Source: Levilactobacillus cerevisiae
GTDB lineage: Bacteria; Bacillota; Bacilli; Lactobacillales; Lactobacillaceae
Reading direction: 5' to 3'
Assembly (NCBI RefSeq): GCF_003946245.1
Contig: NZ_RHNN01000004.1
Coordinates: 83,404-147,403 of the forward strand
DNA length: 64,000 nt
Position 1 is the first letter of the stretch. Each line of letters opens with the position of its first letter. The notes under the pieces are model-generated. The model made no database searches and was not told the origin of the DNA. It worked only from the letters and a program-made list of their open reading frames with translations. This document shows positions 51,783 through 58,776 of this stretch, in pieces. Made by a program: the position numbers and the translations under genes.

Positions 51783-52741
51783 TGGATTACGAAAATGCCG
51801 ATAAAATCCTCGAGGTCAAGCACCTCAAGCAATACTTCAACGTGGGTAAGGCTGATGAGGTCCGCGCCGTCGATGATATCTCGTTTGATATTTACCGCGG
51901 GGAAACCTTTGGACTAGTTGGAGAATCCGGTTCTGGGAAGACCACGACCGGTCGTGCCATTATTCATTTGTACGAACCCACGTCAGGTGAGATTTTGTTT
52001 AACGGGAAGAACGTCGATAACTTTAAGAGTAAAGCCGATCAACGTGAATTCCGCCAAGACATGCAAATGATTTTCCAAGATCCTTACGCTTCCTTGAATC
52101 CACGGATGAAGGTCAAGGATATCGTCGCCGAAGGGATTGATATCAACCATTTGGCCAAGGACGACGCCGACCGGACGAAGCGGGTCGAGGACTTGCTGGA
52201 AACGGTTGGGTTGAACAAGGACCATTCCAGTCGGTACCCCCACGAATTCTCTGGTGGCCAACGCCAACGGATTGGGATTGCCCGGGCGTTAGCCGTTGAT
52301 CCCAAGTTTGTGATCGCTGATGAACCCATTTCCGCTTTGGACGTTTCTATCCAAGCCCAAGTGGTTAACCTGATGAAGAAGTTGCAGCGGGAACAGGGCT
52401 TAACGTACCTGTTCATCGCCCATGACCTCTCCATGGTGAAGTACATTTCCGATCGCATCGGGGTCATGCACTACGGCCGGATGCTAGAAATCGCCGACTC
52501 TGACGAAATCTACGCTCACCCGCTGCACGACTACACCAAGAGTTTACTGTCCGCCGTTCCCGTCCCTGATCCTGAATTTGAACGGACCCGGGAAGAGATT
52601 CACTACGACGGCTCCGGTGAAAACGATGGCAAGGAACGTCACCTGGTTGAAATCGCACCGCGTCACTGGGTACGGGCTGACGATGATGAAATTGACATGT
52701 ACACCCAACGGGCTCACGAGGCTTCGTTGATTAGAAAATAA
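51782..52741 (+). CDS. oppF: Oligopeptide ABC transporter ATPase OppF
   Basis: 319 residues. Walker A GESGSGKTT, QMIFQDPYASLNPRM, signature FSGGQRQRIG, Walker B FVIADEPISALDV and the C-terminal HPLHDYTKSLLSAVP. It works as a heterodimer with OppD. Coupled translation (TAATG) with OppD. It ends the operon; a strong terminator follows at 52752. Confidence 0.93.
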   Translation: MDYENADKILEVKHLKQYFNVGKADEVRAVDDISFDIYRGETFGLVGESGSGKTTTGRAIIHLYEPTSGEILFNGKNVDNFKSKADQREFRQDMQMIFQDPYASLNPRMKVKDIVAEGIDINHLAKDDADRTKRVEDLLETVGLNKDHSSRYPHEFSGGQRQRIGIARALAVDPKFVIADEPISALDVSIQAQVVNLMKKLQREQGLTYLFIAHDLSMVKYISDRIGVMHYGRMLEIADSDEIYAHPLHDYTKSLLSAVPVPDPEFERTREEIHYDGSGENDGKERHLVEIAPRHWVRADDDEIDMYTQRAHEASLIRK

Positions 52742-52751
52742 CTTGTTCCAT

Positions 52752-52790
52752 TGCACCGTAGCCGTTCTTGGGCTACGGTGTTTTCTTTTG
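52752..52790 (+). terminator. Terminator of the opp operon
   Basis: CACCGTAGCC / GGGCTACGGTG with loop GTTCTT, then TTTTCTTTT. Confidence 0.9.
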
Positions 52791-52844
52791 GTCTTCGGGC
52801 TTGGTCTTGGGGTTTTAGGGTCTTAGAATCTTAGGTCAAAACCA

Positions 52845-53079
52845 TTAGTGCAGGTTGTGGTAAATTAGCCGCCTGCGGCTTCCAGGGTTCCACCTGCTGT
52901 GGGGTCGCTTCCAGCCTGAGGAGCGGTCTTCCAGCTCGACTTTGAGCCGCAAAGTTCAGGCGTCTCAAAGGTCGCCCCATGCTCTAGGCCGAGTGAGAAA
53001 CCTCGGGACTTTGGGGATCTAGTTCAAAAGTGTTAGTGCAGGTTGTGGTAAATTAGCCGCCTGCGGCTTCCAGGGTTCC
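52845..53079 (+). repeat. Partial B-type element flanked by a perfect 47-bp direct repeat
   Basis: TTAGTGCAGGTTGTGGTAAA (first 20 bases of the unit) occurs at 52845 and 53033; both copies run identically for 47 bases into GCCGCCTGCGGCTTCCAGGG. Between them is a B core (CTGCTGTGGGG, TTTGAGCC..GTCTCAAAG, CCCCATG) that breaks off inside the H1 hairpin near 53007. It looks like a rearranged or half-deleted copy. Confidence 0.65.
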
Positions 53080-53351
53080 TCCGGCTCTTTGATTGTGCGT
53101 CGACAAATTTATTCGTTCGGCGCTGGAACCCGAAAGCCCGAAGCCCATTAAGATCAAGCACTGCCAACTAGTTCTGGCAACTGTCTGTGAAATCCGACTG
53201 GTTTGTTGGGGCGTTGTCCTAATCTGCTGTGGCTTACTGCTGACTTGGACGAGATTATCCGTTGAGTTCAGGGAATAGGTCAATCAGTAATTGACGGACC
53301 TCGTACAAGTTAACTGAAACGCTGATTCAATCGTTGGTGAGGCCTGTGTCA
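53080..53351. other. Intergenic stretch without a supported gene
   Basis: Short frames exist on both strands but none has a ribosome site or recognisable sequence. A TGTGCGTCGACAAAT word recalls the end of a repeat arm. Nothing else seen. Confidence 0.35.
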
Positions 53352-53673
53352 GCCGGAGGGATGGTGAAAATGAGACGTCCCTGACACGACAGAAACTTGA
53401 GCTGCCAGTGTAAGTGACCAGAGGCGAGTCAAGGTGCCCAGCTGTGTCGATGGCATTAGCTGAGCGATTTTCTCAGCTTAGGCCATGGGACGACCTTGGA
53501 GATTCACGGTTTCCAGTGAAGCTTCAAGTCGAGGTGCAGGACCGCCCCTTAGGCCGGAGCCGGGCCCCACAGCAGGGCACCTTGAACTCGCCGCCGGGAA
53601 CGGAAATCACTTGCAACTTAAGGATTCGGTCCGCGCGCTGCGGTCCAGTCTTATTTTCACCATCCCGGAGGCA
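53352..53673 (-). repeat. A-type arms around a nested B element, upstream of the sulfoquinovose operon
   Basis: GCCGGAGGGATGGTGAAAATGAG (53352) and the opposite arm TATTTTCACCATCCCGGAGGC (to 53673). The right side keeps GCGCTGCGGTCC of an A core. A full B element occupies 53413-53605. The left interior (GACACGACAGAAACTTGAGC) matches neither family. Confidence 0.72.
53413..53605 (-). repeat. B-type cloverleaf element nested in A arms
   Basis: AGTGACCAGAGGCGAGTCAAGG, CAGCTGTGTCGATGGCATTA, GCTGAG..CTCAGC, GGCCATGGGACGACC, GACCGCCCCTTAGGC, CCCCACAGCAGGGCACC and CGCCGCCGGGAACGG. Very close to the nested copy at 24275. Confidence 0.78.
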
Positions 53674-53704
53674 CAGGCTTCACCAACGATTTGTTCGGAT
53701 TTTA

Positions 53705-53745
53705 CGGAAAGGACACCCGCGACGTTATTTGGCGGGCGTCCTTTA
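53705..53745 (+). terminator. Hairpin upstream of the sulfoquinovose operon
   Basis: AAAGGACACCCGC / GCGGGCGTCCTTT with one mismatch, then ATTTC. Either terminates transcripts entering from upstream or belongs to the operon leader. Confidence 0.6.
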
Positions 53746-53746
53746 T

Positions 53747-53760
53747 TTCAAGCGCTTTCA
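53747..53760 (+). promoter_or_regulatory. Candidate CcpA catabolite-responsive element
   Basis: TTCAAGCGCTTTCA. Read on the minus strand, TGAAAGCGCTTGAA matches the cre consensus TGWAARCGYTWWCA except near one end. It is about 185 bases before the aldehyde dehydrogenase start, where carbon catabolite control of a sugar operon would be expected. Confidence 0.4.
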
Positions 53761-53942
53761 TAACCAGCACATTGCGGTTTTAAGCTTACATTAGGCTTCG
53801 CTTAGGTTTGCGATAAGAAAGGTAAAGAAAACCTATGCCTCTAGCCATTCCTTAACATTATATTGGATTTATCTTCACAATTTTCACAAATCCGACTCGC
53901 ATAATGGAGATAGTTTAGAACTTGAAAGGATTGGTGTGTTCT

Positions 53943-55310
53943 ATGTCTTATCGTGTTATTGATCCCATGACCGGTGCTGAATACCGGTCTTACCCCGACG
54001 CTACCGATGCAGAAGTTGATCAAGCGCTTGCCGTTAGCGAGAAATACTTTACCGAACAACCGACCACCCGCTTTGAACGGGCCCAGCATTTACTGGCCCT
54101 CGCCCAAATCTTTGACGACGAAGCCGATAAATTTGCCGAAGAGGCCGCCCACAATATGGGTAAATTATTTAAGGAAGGGCAGGGGGAATCCAACGCCGCC
54201 GCCAACATTACGCGGTACTACGCTAACAATGGTGTGGCCTTTCTCACCCCCAAACCTTACGTTTACGGTCCCGACGATGCGCACGCTCAACTAGAGTACG
54301 CACCAACCGGAATCGTCATGAGCGTGGAACCCTGGAACTTTCCTTATACGCAAGTCATTCGGGTCCTGGCGCCGAACTATTTGGCCGGAAACCCAGTGAT
54401 CTTGAAGCATGCGAGTTCCGTTGCCGGTTGTGCAGAGCTGATTGAACAGGCGGCGCGTCAAGCAGGGATGCCGGTGGGCGCCTTCCAGAATCTCTGCTTG
54501 ACCCACGACCAAGTGGCCCGTGTGATTGCGGACGACCGCGTTCAGGGACTGGCCGTGACCGGATCCGAACCCGTTGGTCGCCAATTGGCTGGCTTGGCGG
54601 GACAAAACCTGACCAAGAGTACCTTGGAATTGGGCGGGAGTGATGCTTGCTTGATTTTAGATGATGCCGACATGGACAACGCCCTGGCTGAAGCGGCCAT
54701 TTCGCGGTTGCGGAATTCCGGGCAGACTTGTACCTCTGCCAAACGGTTTATCGTTCGGCGGGAAGTTGCCGATGAATTCACGGCGGGGTTAAAGCAAATC
54801 TTTGAGGCGCAGGTTGTAGGTGATCCCATGGACCCACAAACCACGTTGGCACCCTTGGCGTCTAAGGCGGGCCAGGTCAAGTTGGCCCAACAGGTGGACG
54901 CCGCCGTGCAAAACGGTGCGACCGCCATCGTGGCTGGCGGGCCGGTGGGTGCCGCGACTGGTTTCCGCCCCACACTGTTGGGGGACATCACTTTAGACAA
55001 TCCGGCTAGCCAAGAAGAATTCTTCGGCCCCGTTGCCCAACTGTACGTGGTCGATTCCGATGATGAGGCCGTGGAAGTTGCCAACGCCACGCCATTTGGA
55101 CTGGCGGGGGCCGTCTTCTCGGGTGACGAGGAACGGGCGAAACGGGTGGCGAGTCGCATGGCCACTGGTCAAGTCTTCATCAACAAGGGCTCCACGGGGA
55201 TTCCCGAACTGCCATTTGGTGGCGTCAAGAACTCTGGCTACGGTCGCGAAATGAGTGACCTGGGTATTATGGAATTTATGAACGCAAAGATTGTTGTGCT
55301 ACCAAAATAA
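53943..55310 (+). CDS. sftD: Aldehyde dehydrogenase, predicted sulfolactaldehyde dehydrogenase
   Basis: 455 residues, ALDH superfamily, closest by motif to succinate-semialdehyde dehydrogenases (GabD type). Oxyanion-hole Asn in PWNFP (Asn132), general-base Glu229 in STLELGGSD and nucleophile Cys263 in GQTCTSAKR. In sulfoquinovose pathways a GabD-like enzyme oxidises 3-sulfolactaldehyde to 3-sulfolactate with NAD(P)+. I infer that role because it heads the sulfoquinovose operon; the sequence alone would say succinate-semialdehyde dehydrogenase. ATG at 53943 gives the family's usual start; AAAGGA is 12 bases upstream and the TTG at 53922 overlaps it. The gene symbol is by analogy. Confidence 0.75.
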   Translation: MSYRVIDPMTGAEYRSYPDATDAEVDQALAVSEKYFTEQPTTRFERAQHLLALAQIFDDEADKFAEEAAHNMGKLFKEGQGESNAAANITRYYANNGVAFLTPKPYVYGPDDAHAQLEYAPTGIVMSVEPWNFPYTQVIRVLAPNYLAGNPVILKHASSVAGCAELIEQAARQAGMPVGAFQNLCLTHDQVARVIADDRVQGLAVTGSEPVGRQLAGLAGQNLTKSTLELGGSDACLILDDADMDNALAEAAISRLRNSGQTCTSAKRFIVRREVADEFTAGLKQIFEAQVVGDPMDPQTTLAPLASKAGQVKLAQQVDAAVQNGATAIVAGGPVGAATGFRPTLLGDITLDNPASQEEFFGPVAQLYVVDSDDEAVEVANATPFGLAGAVFSGDEERAKRVASRMATGQVFINKGSTGIPELPFGGVKNSGYGREMSDLGIMEFMNAKIVVLPK

Positions 55311-55322
55311 GGAGGCGGTTGA

Positions 55323-56741
55323 ATGAGTGATAATGCCGCAAGTACCGAAGAAACAATTGCCCCACGAACCACGACGCTCCGGAACAAGATTGGCTATGCC
55401 ATCGGGGACGTCGGTAACAACTTCCTGTTCGATATGGGACAACTTTACTTATTAAAATACTTTACCGATGTTCTTCAACTACCTGCAGCATTAGCAGGAA
55501 CGGTCTTCTTAGTGGCGAAAGTCTGGGACGCGTTCATGGATATGAGCGTGGGGACCTGGATCGATAACCGACAAAATATTGGTCCTCGTGGGAAATACCG
55601 GCCGTTCATTCTCTGGGCCGCAATTCCCCTGGCACTGATGTTGATTGCCAACTTCTCCGTGCCGGATTTCTCGGTGACTGGCAAAATGATCTGGGCCTAC
55701 ATTTCCTACATGATCTTTGGGACCGTCTACTCGATTTCTAACGTGCCGTTTGGTTCCATGATTCCAACCATGACGCGAAACAGTCAGGAACGCTCCGAGC
55801 TGGCTTCGTTCCGGCAAGCGGGGTCCAACTTGGGCCTGATGCTGGCGACGATTGGGTTCATGCCGATTGTTAACATGTTGCCAACCGATCACGAAGGCTA
55901 CACGGTGGCCGTCATTGGCTTTGCCATCGTGGGGGTTGCTTGTCAGTGGATTTCCTACTTTAACATCAAGGAAGTTTACAAGGAAGAACCAAAGCCCAAG
56001 GCCACTAAGGCAGACTTGAAGAAGAGTTTCCAAGCCTTACTTAAGAACAAGCCGCTGGTCACTTTATGTATCGTCAACTTATTTACCTTCTCTGCGTTCA
56101 ACTTGAAATTGGCCGTGCAAGTTTACTACTGCCAATACATTTTAAAAGACAGTGCTGCCGTTTCTTACCTCGGGTTCTTCAGTATTGGGATGGTCTTCGT
56201 CGCCGTGGCCTTGGTGCCAATGTTGACGAAGCGTTTCGATAAGAAGACCGTCTATGCGATGGGGTGCCTAATCTGGGCGACCGCTGATATTCTCGGTTTC
56301 TTCTTTGCTAGCAGCACACTTATGTTAGTTATCTTTACAAGCATTGCCTACCTGGGTAACGGGTTTACCAGCGCGCTGAACTGGGCCTTGGTCTCCGATT
56401 GTGTGGAATACGGCGAATGGCAAAGTGGGATTCGTTCCGAGGGAATGGTCTATTCGGCCTTCACCTACTTCCGGAAGTTATCCCAAGCGATTGCTGGCTT
56501 CATCCCCGGGGTCATCTTGACCTGGGTCGGCTACGTGCCGAACCAAACGCAGACCGCCACGGCCTTACTGGGAATTCGGGGGCTGATGTTCTTCTACTCA
56601 GCCGCGATGGCGCTCATGACCGTGGTCATCATGCACTTTCTGTATCCCTTAACTGAAAAACGGTATCACGAGGTCTTGGTCCAGCTCTTAAAACGGCGGG
56701 ACAAAGAGGCCGTCGTCGAAGCAACTTCTACGGAAAACTGA
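55323..56741 (+). CDS. GPH-family sugar:cation symporter, predicted sulfoquinovose(glycoside) transporter
   Basis: 472 residues with twelve helices, MFS_2 / GPH family (melibiose-carrier type). Hallmarks: LRNKIGYAIGDVGNNFLFDMG, WDAFMDMSVGTWIDN, RGKYRPFILW and ALNWALVSDCVEYGEWQSGIRSEGMVYSAFTYFRKL. GPH carriers YihO/YihP do the same job in the E. coli sulfoquinovose operon. It is the only transporter in this operon, so it either only imports substrate or exchanges it for the sulfonate end product. GGAGG lies before ATG, 12 bases after the dehydrogenase stop. Confidence 0.82.
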   Translation: MSDNAASTEETIAPRTTTLRNKIGYAIGDVGNNFLFDMGQLYLLKYFTDVLQLPAALAGTVFLVAKVWDAFMDMSVGTWIDNRQNIGPRGKYRPFILWAAIPLALMLIANFSVPDFSVTGKMIWAYISYMIFGTVYSISNVPFGSMIPTMTRNSQERSELASFRQAGSNLGLMLATIGFMPIVNMLPTDHEGYTVAVIGFAIVGVACQWISYFNIKEVYKEEPKPKATKADLKKSFQALLKNKPLVTLCIVNLFTFSAFNLKLAVQVYYCQYILKDSAAVSYLGFFSIGMVFVAVALVPMLTKRFDKKTVYAMGCLIWATADILGFFFASSTLMLVIFTSIAYLGNGFTSALNWALVSDCVEYGEWQSGIRSEGMVYSAFTYFRKLSQAIAGFIPGVILTWVGYVPNQTQTATALLGIRGLMFFYSAAMALMTVVIMHFLYPLTEKRYHEVLVQLLKRRDKEAVVEATSTEN

Positions 56742-56756
56742 AAGGACGCGTAAATC

Positions 56757-57425
56757 ATGAAATACTTTTTAGATAGTGCCAAAATGGACGAAATTAACTA
56801 TGCTTACGACAACTACGGTATCGATGGCGTCACCACGAATCCCAAGCACATCATGGCTAGTGGTCAACCATTTATGGTGGCCGTGCAGAATTTAGCCGAC
56901 TTCGCCGCTGACAAACCCGACTTTCCCATTTCAATCGAAATCAATCCCCATTTGACCGAAACGGCTGACATGATAACGATGGCCGAAAAGATTCACGAGT
57001 TGTCCGCCAACTTTGCCATCAAAATTCCGGCAACGGAGAACGGGATCATCGCGGCCCGGAAGCTGGAGCAAGAGGGTATTCGGACCAACGTGACGTTGAT
57101 CTTCTCCGCCGCCCAAGCCATCATGCCCGCGAAGATTGGGGCCAAGTACGCCTCACCATTTGTGAACTGGAAAGAATTGAACGGTGAAGACGGCATGGCT
57201 TACGTCAAGGACATTGCCCAAATCTACCGGAACTACAATTATAAGACGGAAATCATCGTCGCCGCAGTCCGGAGTGGTCACCAAATCGTGCAGGCTTCCC
57301 TGGCTGGCGCCGATATTGTGACGGCTGCTCTCGACGTTTACAAGGACAGTTTCTACCATCCGTACACGGATCTGGGCCTCAAACGGTTCCAGGACGCTTG
57401 GGACAACACACCTAAGGAGGTGTAG
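56757..57425 (+). CDS. sftT: FSA-like transaldolase, predicted 6-deoxy-6-sulfofructose transaldolase
   Basis: 222 residues, the small transaldolase / fructose-6-phosphate aldolase class. The Schiff-base Lys89 lies in FAIKIPATENG. DGVTTNPK (23-30) and TNVTLIFSAAQA (near 100-111) are class hallmarks. The segment after them, ASPFVNWKELNGEDG, departs from the SSFVGR-type phosphate-binding site of ordinary transaldolases, which fits a different (sulfonated) donor. In the sulfo-TAL pathway it splits sulfofructose, releasing sulfolactaldehyde and passing the dihydroxyacetone unit to glyceraldehyde-3-phosphate to give fructose-6-phosphate. Spacing is 15 bases to the gene before and 4 to the gene after. 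Confidence 0.82.
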   Translation: MKYFLDSAKMDEINYAYDNYGIDGVTTNPKHIMASGQPFMVAVQNLADFAADKPDFPISIEINPHLTETADMITMAEKIHELSANFAIKIPATENGIIAARKLEQEGIRTNVTLIFSAAQAIMPAKIGAKYASPFVNWKELNGEDGMAYVKDIAQIYRNYNYKTEIIVAAVRSGHQIVQASLAGADIVTAALDVYKDSFYHPYTDLGLKRFQDAWDNTPKEV

Positions 57426-57429
57426 GCCG

Positions 57430-58755
57430 ATGAGCTTAGTCTATATTCCCGTTGTGCGCCGCAAGTTTGACGCCGAACTGGCCCAGAAGCGGTTTGAAAC
57501 CACGCTGGCCACTTTAAAATTAATCGAACCCGCCATCGTGGCGCCCCACGAGCCGCTGGGGGAACCCGCAGAACTGTTGAATTTCATTGAAAACCTCGAG
57601 GAAGAACCCACGGCCATCATTTTCCAACAGCTGACCTTTACCGGCCAAGAGTTCGTCACGGAACTGGTGAAACGCTATGCCGTTCCCGTCTTCCTCTTGA
57701 TTGAAAAGGAACCTAGCGTTCATGGCTGGTTACATCTCAACGCCATGACGGGGCTTTTGAGCACGGCCAACTACCTGCACATGCACGGTCAGGTCTACCA
57801 AGAATTTATCGGTGGCGTCGACGAGGACGCTGGTGCCCAAGCCGTGCGCCAGTTTATCAGCTCCGTTCAAGCCTACCACGACCTGCAACACTTGACGGTC
57901 GGCGTCGTGGGGACCTTCCCACCGGGTTTTAACTTCTCCGGGACCAATCCGCAAGAGCTGCGCGCCAGCTTAGGCGTGACCCTGAAGCACTACGCCATTG
58001 ACCACGCGTTCCAGGATGCGACGACCTTGGCGCCAACAGCCTACCAGGCCCAACTGACCTACGCTGAGCAACATTTAAAAGACCTGGATCCAAAAGATCC
58101 GCGGGCAATCAAGATGGCGCAGTACGTGACCGTGATGCAAGATCACATTCACGACGACAACCTGGGCGCCATCGCATCCCGTTGCTGGCCAGACTTCTTT
58201 GACAAATTTGACAGTGCACCGGGGGGCGTCTTCTCCCAACTGACGAATCAAAAGACGCCAGTGGCGGAAGAGGGCGACATCCACGGGGCCGTTTCCATGT
58301 ACGTCCTGCAAGCCTTGAAAGGCCACAGTGACCCGGTCTTCTTGGGCGACCTGTGTCGTGAAGACGAAACGGATAACAGCCTGACCATTTGGCACGATTA
58401 TGGGCCTTACGACTTGGCTAATCCCGACTACCCAGCCACGGCTGGGGTTCACCCGAACCGTAAAATTGGGGTCAGTGTCGACGGCTCCCTGAAGCCGGGC
58501 GAGGTCACCCTGTTGCGGGTCCACTACGACACGGACGGGTATCATTTGATCAGCATCCACGGGAAGGCATTGCCAGTGGAGAACCAATACAACGGTTTCT
58601 CCGGCAAGGTTCAGGTCGACCTGCCAATCAATGAACTGGTTCACAACCTGGCGCAGAGCGGGGCCGAATCCCACTTTGCCTTGGTCTATGGCGACTACAC
58701 CACGGCCATCAAGTGGTTGGGTCAATGGTGCCATTTACCCGTAACACAGTATTAA
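57430..58755 (+). CDS. sftI: Fucose/arabinose-isomerase-like sugar isomerase, predicted sulfoquinovose isomerase
   Basis: 441 residues, L-fucose/L-arabinose isomerase superfamily (three-domain, Mn2+-dependent). The acidic/His metal-binding residues probably lie in EEGDIHGAVSMYVLQ (about 277-291), VFLGDLCRED and TIWHDYGPY near 325. It is shorter than fucose isomerase (about 590) and close to arabinose isomerase-like proteins. Ordinary sugar isomerases act on aldoses; in this operon the expected reaction is sulfoquinovose to 6-deoxy-6-sulfofructose. AGGAGGTG precedes ATG, 4 bases after the transaldolase stop. Confidence 0.75.
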   Translation: MSLVYIPVVRRKFDAELAQKRFETTLATLKLIEPAIVAPHEPLGEPAELLNFIENLEEEPTAIIFQQLTFTGQEFVTELVKRYAVPVFLLIEKEPSVHGWLHLNAMTGLLSTANYLHMHGQVYQEFIGGVDEDAGAQAVRQFISSVQAYHDLQHLTVGVVGTFPPGFNFSGTNPQELRASLGVTLKHYAIDHAFQDATTLAPTAYQAQLTYAEQHLKDLDPKDPRAIKMAQYVTVMQDHIHDDNLGAIASRCWPDFFDKFDSAPGGVFSQLTNQKTPVAEEGDIHGAVSMYVLQALKGHSDPVFLGDLCREDETDNSLTIWHDYGPYDLANPDYPATAGVHPNRKIGVSVDGSLKPGEVTLLRVHYDTDGYHLISIHGKALPVENQYNGFSGKVQVDLPINELVHNLAQSGAESHFALVYGDYTTAIKWLGQWCHLPVTQY

Positions 58756-58776
58756 CACGAAGACGGAGGTAACGGC

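Noticed and set aside
53053..53283. Short frames on both strands between opp and the sulfoquinovose operon
   Set aside because: No ribosome sites, no motifs, and partial overlap with the direct repeat.
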